Source: Flavobacteriaceae bacterium HL-DH10 (GTDB lineage Bacteria > Bacteroidota > Bacteroidia > Flavobacteriales > Flavobacteriaceae). Taken from it: a stretch of DNA of 64,000 bases. The stretch spans positions 2,120,001-2,184,000 of the forward strand of contig CP134536.1 of assembly GCA_031826515.1 (NCBI GenBank). Reading direction: 5' to 3'. The notes beneath the pieces are model-generated. The model saw only the letters and a program-made list of their open reading frames with translations. It searched no databases and had not been told where the DNA came from. This document shows, piece after piece, positions 36,449 through 46,457 of this stretch; positions within the stretch are counted from its first letter, which is position 1; every line of letters begins with the position of its first letter. A program made the translations under genes and the position numbers.

Positions 36449-36958
36449 TTACCATTTTGCTAATGTGGCGTTAAAAATATCTTGAGTTAAGCGTTCAAAA
36501 ATTTCTTCGTGTGCTGTGGTTTTTTGTGAGCCAGATAGTAAAGAGCTGCCACCGTAATCATAAAAAAATGAAAAGGATTGCTCTAAATCGTCATCTTCTT
36601 TTTTTCTGTTATAAAATCTAACTTTCACACTAATTGTTAGTCTGTTTTGTGCCGCAGTATTTTGCGAGGTAGCTGTAGTTGGTGAAATTCTGTAATCGGT
36701 TATTTCGCCTTCGTAAACTAAATCGCCATTAGATGGAACAAGGTTTAAATTAGTTTGATTTTGAATTAAATCTTCTAACGCCAGTTTAAAATCTCGTTCT
36801 AAGCCAGGCTCAACTAAAAGCGCATTGTTTTCAAAACGATTTACTTGATAGGTTTTAACATCTGCAGGAATGGATGCTCCGGTAAACGAATAGAAGCCAC
36901 AACTTGAAAGTAAAAAGCTAAAAGCTAATAGAGAAAAGTAGAGGAAATATTTTTTCAT
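36449..36958 (-). CDS. lptE: LPS-assembly lipoprotein LptE
   Basis: A 169-residue outer-membrane lipoprotein that plugs the LptD barrel for LPS insertion. It has signal and lipobox MKKYFLYFSLLAFSFLLSSC (Cys20), then the LptE core GFYSFTGASIPADVKTYQVN, LERDFKLALEDLIQNQTNLN near residue 58, EGEITDYRISP near 87 and the C-terminal IFERLTQDIFNATLAKW. Matches the divergent Bacteroidota LptE. It lies downstream of the sigma-54 activator and upstream of the TPR protein, a conserved order. Confidence 0.9.
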   Translation of the reverse strand: MKKYFLYFSLLAFSFLLSSCGFYSFTGASIPADVKTYQVNRFENNALLVEPGLERDFKLALEDLIQNQTNLNLVPSNGDLVYEGEITDYRISPTTATSQNTAAQNRLTISVKVRFYNRKKEDDDLEQSFSFFYDYGGSSLLSGSQKTTAHEEIFERLTQDIFNATLAKW

Positions 36959-37058
36959 ATAATATATAAAACACTGCGAATGTGGTCAGTGTGACATTTA
37001 GTTAATATTAGTTCAACGAGCAGTTATTAGTTTTGTTGCGTTTTAAACGGTTTCTTTT

Positions 37059-38333
37059 TTAAAGATTGTATTGTTTAATTTTTCTATACAATGTACGTTC
37101 ACTAATACCTAGTTCGGCAGCTGCTAATTTACGCTTTCCGCTGTGACGTTCAAGCGATTTTTTTATTAATTCTAATTCTTTATCGTGTAATGATAGGGTT
37201 TCTTCTTCTTCAATCTCTTCGGCAAAATGATATTTATCTTGAATATTTATAACGTCATCATGCTTTGATGAGTGCTCAGGGATTGATAAAACTTCTGTGT
37301 TCTCTTGTGTTTCTTCAAAATCTGTATCTTCTTCTTCTTCTTCATTATCACCATAAATTTTTTGAATAAGGGTTTCATGATCTTTTTCAACATCTTTTAC
37401 ATTGCCACTTTTCATGAGCTCCATGGTAAGCTTTTTTAAATCGTTAAGATCGCTTTTCATGTCAAATAAAACTTTATATAAAATTTCACGTTCGCTACTA
37501 AAATCGCTTTCAGATTTAGATGTTTTAATAACAGCAGGTAAATTAGTACCCGATTTAGGTAGGTAACCTCTTAATGTATCTGCACTAATAATTCTGTTTT
37601 GTTCTAAAACAGAAACTTGTTCGGCAATGTTTCGTAACTGACGAATATTTCCGCTCCACCGATGTTTTAAAAGGACTTGTATAGCGTTATCGGTAAGTTT
37701 AACCGTTGGCATTTTATATTTTAATGCGAAATCGCTGGCAAATTTTCTGAATAATAAATGAATATCATCTTGTCTTTCACGCAAAGGTGGTAAGTGTATG
37801 TCTACGGTGCTTAATCGGTAATATAAATCTTCACGAAATTTTTCTTTTTCAATGGCTTCAAACATATTTACGTTTGTTGCAGCAACAATACGTACATCGG
37901 TTTTTTGAACCTTGCTCGAACCTACTTTTATAAACTCACCATTTTCTAAAACACGCAGTAAGCGTACTTGTGTAGTTAGTGGTAATTCTCCAACTTCATC
38001 TAAAAAAATAGTACCACCATCGGCAACTTCAAAGTAACCACTTCGAGTTTGTGTAGCACCTGTAAAAGCGCCTTTTTCATGGCCGAAAAGTTCACTGTCT
38101 ATAGTGCCTTCAGGAATTGCACCACAGTTTACGGCAATATATTTATTGTGTTTTCTGTGTGATAATTGATGTATTATTTTAGGGATACTTTCTTTACCAA
38201 CACCGCTTTCGCCAGTAACCAATACCGAAATATCGGTAGGTGCTACTTGAATGGCTTTTTCAATAGCACGATTTAGGGATGGTGTATTTCCAATAATACC
38301 AAAACGTTGTTTTATAGCTTGAACTGATTCCAT
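37059..38333 (-). CDS. Sigma-54-dependent transcriptional activator (AAA+ and Fis domains)
   Basis: About 424 residues from the ATG at 38333 ([16 protein letters not shown]). The AAA+ domain has Walker A GESGVGKE near residue 40, the sigma-54 contact loop GAFTGAT near 88, Walker [13 protein letters not shown] near 109 and the arginine-finger region [20 protein letters not shown] near 165. A C-terminal Fis-type helix-turn-helix ([20 protein letters not shown]) ends the protein. There is no N-terminal receiver or other sensor domain, so control must be by level or partner. An acidic linker ([11 protein letters not shown]) lies between. In the same direction as lptE, secG and groES; a sigma-54-like promoter precedes groES. 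Confidence 0.93.
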   Translation of the reverse strand: MESVQAIKQRFGIIGNTPSLNRAIEKAIQVAPTDISVLVTGESGVGKESIPKIIHQLSHRKHNKYIAVNCGAIPEGTIDSELFGHEKGAFTGATQTRSGYFEVADGGTIFLDEVGELPLTTQVRLLRVLENGEFIKVGSSKVQKTDVRIVAATNVNMFEAIEKEKFREDLYYRLSTVDIHLPPLRERQDDIHLLFRKFASDFALKYKMPTVKLTDNAIQVLLKHRWSGNIRQLRNIAEQVSVLEQNRIISADTLRGYLPKSGTNLPAVIKTSKSESDFSSEREILYKVLFDMKSDLNDLKKLTMELMKSGNVKDVEKDHETLIQKIYGDNEEEEEDTDFEETQENTEVLSIPEHSSKHDDVINIQDKYHFAEEIEEEETLSLHDKELELIKKSLERHSGKRKLAAAELGISERTLYRKIKQYNL

Positions 38334-38401
38334 AAGCCCCTTAATCCCCAAATGGGGAGTTTAAAACGTTAAATATTGTATGTTGTTTCATTTTGTTTTT
38401 T

Positions 38402-39850
38402 TTAATTATTTTCACTCAACCCAATCGCTTCTCCAATTAGAGTGGCACTTGTGCAATCTGTTACATTAACATTAACAAAGTCTCCAATTTTATAGCTTTC
38501 TTTAGGGAAAACAGCAACAACATTTTGAGATGTTCTTCCAGACCATTGTGCATCAGATTTTTTAGATTCTTTTTCAATTAAAACTTCTACAGTCGTATTT
38601 AAAAAAGCTTTGGTTCTAATTTCGCTATGTGCTCTTTGTAAATCTACAATATCTTGTAGTCTTCGTTTTTTTGTTTCTTCAGGAACATCATCTTCCATAT
38701 TCCGTCCTGCCATTGTTCCTGGACGTTCTGAATAGGTAAACATATATCCAAAATGATATTTTACATAGTCCATTAATGAAACGGTGTCTTGAAAATCGGC
38801 TTCAGTTTCCGTTGGAAAACCAACAATCATATCTTGGCTAATAGTGCAATTTGGAATAATACGACGGATATTATCAATTAATTCCATGTATTCTTCCCGT
38901 GTATGCAAACGATTCATTGCTTTTAAAATGCGATTACTGCCACTTTGTACAGGTAAATGAATATGATTGCAAATGTTTTGATATGTTGCCATGGTTTTAA
39001 TCACATCCAATGTTAAATCTTGTGGATTTGATGTTGAAAAGCGAATACGCATTTTAGGTTGTGCTTGGGCGCATAACTCTAATAAATTAGAGAAGTTTAC
39101 AGCTGAGGCTTTTTGTAAATCACTGGCTTTATCAAAGTCTTTTTTTAGTCCGCCACCATACCACAGATAACTATCTACATTTTGTCCTAGAAGTGTAATT
39201 TCTTTATATCCTCTATTCCATAAATCGTTAACTTCCTCAATAATACTTTGTGGGTTTCTGCTACGCTCTCTACCACGTGTAAAAGGTACTACGCAAAAGG
39301 TGCACATGTTATCGCAACCACGAGTAATAGATACAAATGCTGTAACACCGTTTGTGTTTAGGCGTACAGGTGAAATGTCGCCATAGGTTTCTTCTTTAGA
39401 AAGAATAACATTTATAGCATCTCTACCTTCATCAACTTCGGCTAACAAATTTGGTAAATCTTTGTAAGCATCAGGGCCAACTACTAAATCAACAATTTTT
39501 TCTTCTTCAAGAAATTTTGTTTTTAATCGTTCTGCCATACAGCCTAAAACACCGACTTTCATTTTAGGATTAAGGTCTCTTTTTATAGCATTATATTTTT
39601 CTAAACGTTTACGAACGGTTTGTTCGGCTTTATCACGAATAGAACAGGTGTTTACTAAAACTAAATCGGCATCTTCAAGGTTTTGAGTGGTGTTATATCC
39701 TTGGTCTTGCATGATAGAGGCCACAATTTCGCTATCGCTAAAATTCATAGCACAACCATAACTTTCAATAAAAAGTTTGCGGGTGTTTTCTTTTTTTTGT
39801 TCAAGAATTAAAGCATCTCCTTGTTTGCTTTCGTCTATTGTTTTTTCCAT
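38402..39850 (-). CDS. miaB: tRNA-2-methylthio-N6-isopentenyladenosine37 synthase
   Basis: A 482-residue radical-SAM methylthiotransferase that modifies i6A37 in tRNAs. The N-terminal cluster-binding cysteines are in ESYGCAMNFSDSE, VNTCSIRD and LGCMAERLK. The radical-SAM CxxxCxxC is RGCDNMCTFCVVPFTRGRER near residue 180. A C-terminal TRAM domain follows (TTVEVLIEKESKK to GDFVNVNVTDCTSATLIGEA). Length is normal for Bacteroidota. First gene of the leftward miaB / sigma-54 activator / lptE / TPR / secG series, with a good promoter at 39967-39999. Confidence 0.96.
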   Translation of the reverse strand: MEKTIDESKQGDALILEQKKENTRKLFIESYGCAMNFSDSEIVASIMQDQGYNTTQNLEDADLVLVNTCSIRDKAEQTVRKRLEKYNAIKRDLNPKMKVGVLGCMAERLKTKFLEEEKIVDLVVGPDAYKDLPNLLAEVDEGRDAINVILSKEETYGDISPVRLNTNGVTAFVSITRGCDNMCTFCVVPFTRGRERSRNPQSIIEEVNDLWNRGYKEITLLGQNVDSYLWYGGGLKKDFDKASDLQKASAVNFSNLLELCAQAQPKMRIRFSTSNPQDLTLDVIKTMATYQNICNHIHLPVQSGSNRILKAMNRLHTREEYMELIDNIRRIIPNCTISQDMIVGFPTETEADFQDTVSLMDYVKYHFGYMFTYSERPGTMAGRNMEDDVPEETKKRRLQDIVDLQRAHSEIRTKAFLNTTVEVLIEKESKKSDAQWSGRTSQNVVAVFPKESYKIGDFVNVNVTDCTSATLIGEAIGLSENN

Positions 39851-39966
39851 AGTTTACTAGAAATGAACCACATTAATCTTAGTGTAGATCGAGGTTTTTA
39901 ATGGCGAATGACTTCTGAAAAAAAATAAAAATCACCAGATTAAACATGTATGGTTCAATAAGCATG

Positions 39967-39999
39967 CAAAGATACAATATATTTATGTTTTATGACAAA
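39967..39999 (-). promoter_or_regulatory. Promoter of miaB (TTTG, 21 bases, TATCTTTG)
   Basis: On the minus strand: TTTG at 39999-39996, a 21-base spacer and TATCTTTG at 39974-39967. The leader to the miaB ATG is about 110 bases and shows no further feature. Confidence 0.65.
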
Positions 40000-40085
40000 G
40001 TGTCAGACACAAAATGTATTATAAATTTTGTTAAATATTATATAAAAGGTTTCCTTTGATTGAAACATTAATCAGCATTTTAAAA

Positions 40086-40859
40086 ATGAATACACTTGAT
40101 GGTTTACTAAAGAAAATAGATAATGCTCCAGCTTTAGATTTTGGAACAATTATTAATGATTGTGTTGAACTATATAAAAAAGTTTGGCTTAAAGGGTTTT
40201 TAATGGTTTTGTTTATTGTAATTGCTGGAATACTTATAGGTCTTTTCTTCTCAGCAATAGGCCTTGGCACTCAAACAGATTTATTTGAAAATGGGTTTAA
40301 TTTTAAGTCTTTTTCAAAGTTTTATTCTATGAATGCGATATATAGTCTGCCTCAAACTATTTTAACAAGTACATTAACACTCCTTTTTGTTGGCGCTTTT
40401 TATAGAATTTGTAAACAGGTAGATTCAGGAATAAATGAAAATGATGATTATTTTTATTTTTTTAAAAAGGAATACTTTAGTAAAATTTTTATGCTTGGTA
40501 TTATTTACGCTGCAATAGCAACTGTTGCTCAAGTATTATTTATGATACCTTATATTTATGTGTTTGTACCTTTGTCTTATTTTGCAATAGTTCTCGCTAA
40601 TAATCCTGATTTTACTGAAACTGAAATTATAAAAGCAAGTTTTGCGATAGGGAATAAAAAATGGCTTATCACTTTTGGGACGATGTTTATTGCAGGGATA
40701 ATTGCAATGTTGGGGATTTTGGGTTGTGGAATAGGACTTTTATTTACGTTGTCTATCGTTTATTTTCCAGTGTTTTTTATTTATAAAGAAGTAGTCGGGT
40801 TTGAGGAAACTAGTGAGATAGATCAAATAGGAATGCATGAAGATGAATCGAGTTTTTAA
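40086..40859 (+). CDS. Multi-pass membrane protein of unknown function
   Basis: About 257 residues from ATG 40086 (MNTLDGLLKKIDNAPALDFG), preferred over an upstream TTG at 40056 because the charged N-terminus is typical and the earlier start adds a random stretch. About six hydrophobic helices: 39-61 (FLMVLFIVIAGILIGLFF), 90-115, 135-180 and 195-245. The pattern resembles uncharacterised flavobacterial integral membrane proteins with an N-terminal cytoplasmic segment before six helices. No catalytic motif. It lies between miaB and topA, divergent from the first. Confidence 0.7.
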   Translation: MNTLDGLLKKIDNAPALDFGTIINDCVELYKKVWLKGFLMVLFIVIAGILIGLFFSAIGLGTQTDLFENGFNFKSFSKFYSMNAIYSLPQTILTSTLTLLFVGAFYRICKQVDSGINENDDYFYFFKKEYFSKIFMLGIIYAAIATVAQVLFMIPYIYVFVPLSYFAIVLANNPDFTETEIIKASFAIGNKKWLITFGTMFIAGIIAMLGILGCGIGLLFTLSIVYFPVFFIYKEVVGFEETSEIDQIGMHEDESSF

Positions 40860-41043
40860 CAAATAAGTATGTGATATAATTTTTGATCAAAATTATGTTA
40901 TTGTTGAAATAGAAAAAATATCAGTATAAAATATATACATTTTTAAATAAAAAGAGTTGTGTTTTAAGTGTTAAATAGAGCTCTTTTTGTTTAAATAATA
41001 AACAGATAATCTCGAAAATTAGGCAGATAAACTTTTTTTCACA

Positions 41044-41051
41044 TACATTTG
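41044..41051 (+). promoter_or_regulatory. -7 promoter element of topA (TACATTTG)
   Basis: An exact TAnnTTTG match ending 19 bases before the topA ATG. A TTG -33 box is not evident at the normal distance. The gap 40860-41043 holds nothing else I can support. Confidence 0.55.
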
Positions 41052-41070
41052 TAGCTTCAAAAATTGAAGT

Positions 41071-43560
41071 ATGGCGAAGAATTTAGTGATTGTTGAGTCA
41101 CCTGCTAAGGCAAAAACTATTGAAAAATTTTTAGGAAAAGATTTTAAAGTAGAATCTAGTTTTGGACATATATCCGATCTTCCTTCTAAGGAATTAGGGG
41201 TAAATGTAGACGGTGATTTTAAACCAACATATGAAGTTTCAAAAGATAAAAAGGCAGTTGTAAAAAAACTGAAAGATTTAGCTAAAAAAGCAGATTGGGT
41301 ATGGCTAGCAAGTGATGAAGATCGCGAGGGTGAGGCTATAGCATGGCATTTAGCTGAGACTTTAAAATTAGACAAAGACAAGACAAAACGTATTGTTTTT
41401 CATGAAATCACTAAATCGGCTATTCAAAAAGCTATTGAAAACCCAAGAGGTATAGATTATGATTTAGTAGATGCGCAACAAGCACGTCGCGTATTAGATA
41501 GGATTGTAGGTTATGAATTGTCGCCAGTACTTTGGAGAAAAGTAAAAGGAGGCTTATCGGCAGGTCGTGTACAGTCTGTTTCTGTGCGCTTAATTGTAGA
41601 ACGAGAACGAGATATTCAAAACTTTACACCAGAAGCTTCTTATAGAATTGATGCAGAGTTTTCAAATGAAGACGGACAATCTTTTAAAGCAAAACTACCT
41701 AAGACGTTTTCATCTAAAGAAGCTGCTTATAAATTTTTAGAATCAAATAAAGCAGCTAGTTTTAAAGTTGCAGATTTACAAAAAAAACCTGCAAAAAAAT
41801 CACCAGCAGCACCGTTTACAACTTCTACTTTACAACAAGAAGCATCGCGTAAATTATATTTTTCGGTAAGTAAAACCATGACTATGGCTCAGCGCTTATA
41901 TGAGGCTGGACTTATTACTTATATGAGAACAGATAGTGTAAATTTATCTGATGAAGCAAGAAATGGAGCGCAAGCAGAAATAGAAAGTGCTTATGGTTCT
42001 AAGTATAGTAAACCTAGAAATTACAAAGGAAAAGCAAAAGGAGCACAAGAAGCGCATGAGGCTATAAGACCTACTAACTTCGCTGTGCATTCTGTAGATA
42101 TAGATTATGATCAAGCACGATTATACGATTTAATCTGGAAACGTGCTATTGCTTCTCAAATGAGTGAAGCAGAGCTAGAGCGCACCAATGTGAAAATTAG
42201 TGCCTCGACACATAAAGAAACATTTACAGCTAACGGTGAGGTTATTACTTTTGATGGCTTTTTAAAAGTATATTTAGAAGGTACCGATGATGAAGATGCT
42301 GAGCAAGAAGGGATGTTGCCAGCAATGAAAACTAATGAAACTTTACTAAATAGTTATATTACTGCCACAGAGCGTTACACACGTGCGCCAGCAAGATTTA
42401 CAGAAGCATCACTAGTTAAGAAGTTGGAAGAATTAGGTATTGGTCGTCCGTCAACTTATGCGCCAACTATTTCAACTATTCAAAATAGAAATTATGTTGA
42501 AAAAGGAGCTGTTGAAGGTGTGGAGCGTGAATATACTCAACTTAAATTACAGAATGATAATTTAACAGATACCATGCTCTCTGAAAAAGTAGGTTCTGAT
42601 AAAGGAAAACTAGTGCCGACAGATATAGGGATGATTGTTACCGACTTTTTGGTAAATCATTTTGAGAATATTTTAGATTATAATTTTACAGCTAAAGTAG
42701 AAGCTGATTTTGATGATATCGCAGATGGAAAAGAGGATTGGATTAAAATGATGAAATCGTTTTATAAAGATTTTCATCCTATTGTAGAAGATGTTAAGGA
42801 AAATGCTGATAGAGAATCTGGAGAGCGTATTTTAGGAACCGATCCAAAATCGGGGAAACAGGTTAGTGTGCGTTTAGGTAAGTTTGGACCTATGGTGCAA
42901 ATAGGAACGGTTGATGATGAAGAAAAACCACAATTTGCAAGTTTAAGTCCAGACCAACAATTAAACACGATTACTTATGAAGAAGCTATGGATTTATTTC
43001 AGCTTCCAAAAAGTTTAGGTGAATATAAAGGAGAAGATATACTCGTTAATAATGGGCGTTTTGGACCTTATGTTAAGTTTGGAGATTCTTTTGTGTCACT
43101 TCCAAAAGGTGTTGATCCTTTAAGTGTGGAGTTGGATGATGCTATTGTTTTAATTAAAGAGAAACAAAAAGCTGATGCTCCAATATATATGTATAAAGAT
43201 TTACCTGTTCAAAAAGGTAAAGGGCGTTTTGGACCATTTATTAAATGGAACAATATGTTTATAAACGTAAATAAAAAATACGATTGGGATAACCTATCTG
43301 ATGAAGACATTATTGAGTTAATTGAAACTAAAATTCAAAAAGAAATCGATAAGGTCATTCATAATTGGGAAGATGAAGGTATTCGTGTTGAAAAAGCACG
43401 CTGGGGCAGACATAATGTTTTAAAAGGAAAAATAAAGGTTGAATTACCTAAAACTGTAGATGTTTCTGAGATGACTTTAGAAGAAGCTAAAGCAATAATA
43501 GAAGCAAAAACACCAAAAAAGAAAGCTACAAAGAAAAAAACAACGGCTAAAAAGAAATAA
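41071..43560 (+). CDS. topA: DNA topoisomerase I (type IA)
   Basis: An 829-residue enzyme that relaxes negative supercoils. The TOPRIM domain has VIVESPAKAKTIEKFLG at residues 5-21 (catalytic Glu) and WLASDEDREGEAIAWHLAE near 78. The catalytic tyrosine is in GLITYMRTDSVNLSDE near 285. GIGRPSTYAPTI near 455 is also standard. The C-terminus carries non-zinc repeats (LGKFGPMVQIG, NNGRFGPYVKFG, KGRFGPFIKW) and a Lys-rich tail (KKKATKKKTTAKKK) for DNA contact, the form usual in Bacteroidota. Followed by the arginase-fold gene and gldKLMN, a conserved order. Confidence 0.97.
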   Translation: MAKNLVIVESPAKAKTIEKFLGKDFKVESSFGHISDLPSKELGVNVDGDFKPTYEVSKDKKAVVKKLKDLAKKADWVWLASDEDREGEAIAWHLAETLKLDKDKTKRIVFHEITKSAIQKAIENPRGIDYDLVDAQQARRVLDRIVGYELSPVLWRKVKGGLSAGRVQSVSVRLIVERERDIQNFTPEASYRIDAEFSNEDGQSFKAKLPKTFSSKEAAYKFLESNKAASFKVADLQKKPAKKSPAAPFTTSTLQQEASRKLYFSVSKTMTMAQRLYEAGLITYMRTDSVNLSDEARNGAQAEIESAYGSKYSKPRNYKGKAKGAQEAHEAIRPTNFAVHSVDIDYDQARLYDLIWKRAIASQMSEAELERTNVKISASTHKETFTANGEVITFDGFLKVYLEGTDDEDAEQEGMLPAMKTNETLLNSYITATERYTRAPARFTEASLVKKLEELGIGRPSTYAPTISTIQNRNYVEKGAVEGVEREYTQLKLQNDNLTDTMLSEKVGSDKGKLVPTDIGMIVTDFLVNHFENILDYNFTAKVEADFDDIADGKEDWIKMMKSFYKDFHPIVEDVKENADRESGERILGTDPKSGKQVSVRLGKFGPMVQIGTVDDEEKPQFASLSPDQQLNTITYEEAMDLFQLPKSLGEYKGEDILVNNGRFGPYVKFGDSFVSLPKGVDPLSVELDDAIVLIKEKQKADAPIYMYKDLPVQKGKGRFGPFIKWNNMFINVNKKYDWDNLSDEDIIELIETKIQKEIDKVIHNWEDEGIRVEKARWGRHNVLKGKIKVELPKTVDVSEMTLEEAKAIIEAKTPKKKATKKKTTAKKK

Positions 43561-43589
43561 ATTTCGTTAAAACGTCAAATTATCAACGT

Positions 43590-43618
43590 TTTGTGAATAA
43601 CATTGTTTTTTAGTTTTG
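43590..43618 (+). promoter_or_regulatory. Promoter upstream of the arginase-fold gene (TTTG, 17 bases, TAGTTTTG)
   Basis: TTTG at 43590-43593, a 17-base spacer and TAGTTTTG at 43611-43618. The start codon is at 43683, so the leader would be about 58 bases. The spacer is at the short end of the usual range. Confidence 0.5.
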
Positions 43619-43682
43619 TTGTAAAATCGTTTTTTCTGTTGATATTTGTAAAAAAAGAACAAGAAGTAATTATACATATTTA

Positions 43683-44849
43683 ATGAATTTTAATTTTCTG
43701 TCTCCTGTTTCAGATTTGGTTTTAGCTCATAATGAGTTGCTTGAATCGCAGGCTTTAGGTAGGAAACTTCGAATTCACTCTACTCAAAATGGAATACCTG
43801 ATTTAGAAAATGTTAACATTGCTATACTAGGTGTTTTAGAAAACAGAAACGATGTTAACTACATTGGAGAAGAATTTCAGTTAAATGAAATTAGAAAATC
43901 TTTTTATGGTCTTTTCCCAGGAAGTTGGAATACTACTATTGCCGATTTAGGAGATATTAATAAAGGAGAAAGTATTGAAGATACTTATTTCGCTTTAAAA
44001 GAGGTTATTAGTATTCTTGTGAAAAAAAATATCATTCCCATTATTTTAGGTGGGACACAAGATCTTACTTACGCAAATTATCGAGCTTATGATAATTTAG
44101 TTCCAATGGTTAATATTGTTAATGTTGATAGTAAGTTTGATTTAGGAGATTCTGCAAAGCCCATAAAGAATAATAGTTTTGTTGGTAAAATAATTTTAGA
44201 TGAACCTTATAATCTCTTTAATTATGCTACTATAGGTTATCAAACCTATTTTAATTCGCAAGAAGAAATAGATTTAATGGATAGCTTGTATTTTGAGTCG
44301 TATAGATTAGGACAGGTTTCAAGTAACATAACCATTGTAGAACCAGCGTTAAGAGATGCTAATATTGTTAGTATTGATTTAAGTTCGGTTAAAGGCGCTG
44401 AGGTAAGTTTAAATCAAAAGTATTCTCCAAATGGCTTAGATGGTAAAGAAATTTGTGCCATTGCACGATATGCTGGTATTAGTAATAAAGTATCATCTTT
44501 TGGGATATATGAATATAAACCATCAAAAGATGATGAGATTACATCCATGTTAGTGTCGCAAATACTGTGGTACTTCATTGAAGGTGTTAATTTTAGAGTA
44601 AACGACGATGATTTTTCAGATGAAAATAATTATCAAAAGTTTATAGTTTTAGTAGATTCAGAAGAATTGGTGTTTTATAAGAGTAATAAAACAGGCAGAT
44701 GGTGGATAGAGATTCCTTTTTTATCTGAAGTTAATAATAAATTAAAGAGACACACGTTATTACCTTGCATGCATCAGGATTATCTCGATGCATGTAATAA
44801 TATAGTGCCTGATCGTTGGTATAAGGCGTTTCAGAAAAATAGTGTTTAA
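43683..44849 (+). CDS. Arginase/formimidoylglutamase-fold protein lacking metal ligands
   Basis: A 388-residue protein of the ureohydrolase fold, often labelled formimidoylglutamase in flavobacteria. The three metal-binding motifs can be placed but are altered: the GGxH motif is GGTQD (His to Gln, near residue 119), the DxHxD motif is NVDSKFD (central His to Lys, near 147) and the SxDxDxxDP motif is VSIDLSSVKGAE (later Asp residues lost, near 233). So a dimanganese hydrolase activity is unlikely. The C-terminal extension (about residue 300 on) includes RWWIEIPF. It stands between topA and gldK, which suggests a non-catalytic job linked to gliding or secretion; that is inference. Confidence 0.8.
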   Translation: MNFNFLSPVSDLVLAHNELLESQALGRKLRIHSTQNGIPDLENVNIAILGVLENRNDVNYIGEEFQLNEIRKSFYGLFPGSWNTTIADLGDINKGESIEDTYFALKEVISILVKKNIIPIILGGTQDLTYANYRAYDNLVPMVNIVNVDSKFDLGDSAKPIKNNSFVGKIILDEPYNLFNYATIGYQTYFNSQEEIDLMDSLYFESYRLGQVSSNITIVEPALRDANIVSIDLSSVKGAEVSLNQKYSPNGLDGKEICAIARYAGISNKVSSFGIYEYKPSKDDEITSMLVSQILWYFIEGVNFRVNDDDFSDENNYQKFIVLVDSEELVFYKSNKTGRWWIEIPFLSEVNNKLKRHTLLPCMHQDYLDACNNIVPDRWYKAFQKNSV

Positions 44850-45012
44850 AAGATAAGTTAAGGTTGAAACGTTGTTTTCATCGGTAAAACGTTATTTTTT
44901 TACGATGAAATGTAATTTTTTTTGATAAATAGTTGTTTTTTAAAAAATATATAAATATGTTTACGCTTTGAAAATGAAGCTTAAAAAAATTAACCTCGAG
45001 TTTTCTATGGAT

Positions 45013-46365
45013 ATGAAGAAGTTTATATTATTAACCGCAGTATTAACAATGCTAGCTAGTTGTGGCTCTAAAGATAGAGGTGAATTAGTTGGTGTACAAG
45101 GAAAAAAATGGCATCCAGAAAAGCCATATGGAATGGAGCTAATCCCTGGTGGTTCATTTATAATGGGTAAAGCTGATGATGATTTGGCTGGAGTTCATGA
45201 TGCACCTGCAAAGACTGTAACAGTTCGAGCAATTTATATGGATGCTACCGAAATCACAAATAGTGAATACCGTCAATTTGTCAATTGGGTTAGAGATTCT
45301 ATAGTTAGAATGAAACTAGCTGTTTTAGCAGATGAAGTAGCAAAAGTACCTGAAGATGGTGGTATTGGAGAGTATGCATTTAAAGATGCAGATACAGCTA
45401 ATATGTCTGTTTACGAAAAATATATGTTCGAAAACTATACTGGATTAGGACCAACAGGATATGAAGGTAGAAAAATAAATCATGATATCGATTTGATTTT
45501 TGATACATCAGAATATCCAGACGAATACTATGCTGAAGTTATGGATACCATGTATTTACCTTTAGAGGAGTCATATAATGGTCAACGTACTTGGGATGTG
45601 AAAAAGTTTAAGTTTCAGTATAATTATATGGATATACAAGAAGCTGCAAAAAATAGAAGCATTACTCGTAAAGAAGCTATTAAGAAAGAAGAAATTGAGA
45701 TTTATCCAGATACAACAGTATGGATAAGAGATTTCGCTTATTCTTATAACGAACCAATGCATAACGATTATTTTTGGCATGATGCTTATGGAGATTACCC
45801 CGTAGTAGGTGTAACTTGGAAACAAGCTAAAGCATTTTGTGAGTGGAGAACAATCAATAAAAACTCATACCAAAAATCTAAAAAAGGATCTGCTATGGTA
45901 AATACTTTTAGATTACCTTCTGAAGCAGAATGGGAGTATGCTGCAAGAGGAGGACTGCAAGCTGCAACGTATCCTTGGGGAGGTCCTTATGCAAAGAGCG
46001 ATAGAGGATGTTTCATGGCGAATTTCAAACCAGTGCGTGGAGATTATGCAGCAGATCAAGCTTTATATACCGTTGAAGCTAAATCTTATGAGCCTAATGA
46101 TTATAACTTATATAATATGGCGGGTAATGTTTCAGAATGGGTAGATGCGTCTTATGATCCTAATTCTTACGAATATATATCTACAATCAATCCGAGTGTG
46201 AATGATAAGAATAATAAACGTAAAGTAGTAAGAGGTGGTTCTTGGAAAGATGTTGCTTACTTTTTACAAGTAAGTTCTAGAGATTACGAATATGCAGATT
46301 CTGCAAGAAGTTTTATAGGGTTCAGAACAGTACAAGATTACATGGGGACAAAAGTAACAAAGTAG
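45013..46365 (+). CDS. gldK: Gliding motility / T9SS lipoprotein GldK
   Basis: About 450 residues. The lipoprotein signal MKKFILLTAVLTMLASCGSK (Cys17) starts at ATG 45013; ATG 45007 two codons earlier is also possible, and the more distant in-frame ATG at 44968 is not. The body is a formylglycine-generating-enzyme/SUMF1-like fold: GMELIPGGSFIMGKADDD near residue 40, EITNSEYRQFVNWVRDS near 80, NTFRLPSEAEWEYAARGGLQ near 300 and MAGNVSEWVDASYD near 365, ending RSFIGFRTVQ. GldK with GldN forms the periplasmic ring of the type IX secretion system. First of gldKLMN. Confidence 0.95.
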   Translation: MKKFILLTAVLTMLASCGSKDRGELVGVQGKKWHPEKPYGMELIPGGSFIMGKADDDLAGVHDAPAKTVTVRAIYMDATEITNSEYRQFVNWVRDSIVRMKLAVLADEVAKVPEDGGIGEYAFKDADTANMSVYEKYMFENYTGLGPTGYEGRKINHDIDLIFDTSEYPDEYYAEVMDTMYLPLEESYNGQRTWDVKKFKFQYNYMDIQEAAKNRSITRKEAIKKEEIEIYPDTTVWIRDFAYSYNEPMHNDYFWHDAYGDYPVVGVTWKQAKAFCEWRTINKNSYQKSKKGSAMVNTFRLPSEAEWEYAARGGLQAATYPWGGPYAKSDRGCFMANFKPVRGDYAADQALYTVEAKSYEPNDYNLYNMAGNVSEWVDASYDPNSYEYISTINPSVNDKNNKRKVVRGGSWKDVAYFLQVSSRDYEYADSARSFIGFRTVQDYMGTKVTK

Positions 46366-46457
46366 TAAGAACACCTAAAGTTTAATCAAATCAAATCAAT
46401 AACCTATTAATTAACCTACTTAAGTAGAAATACTTAAAAATTTAAAATCAAGAAATT

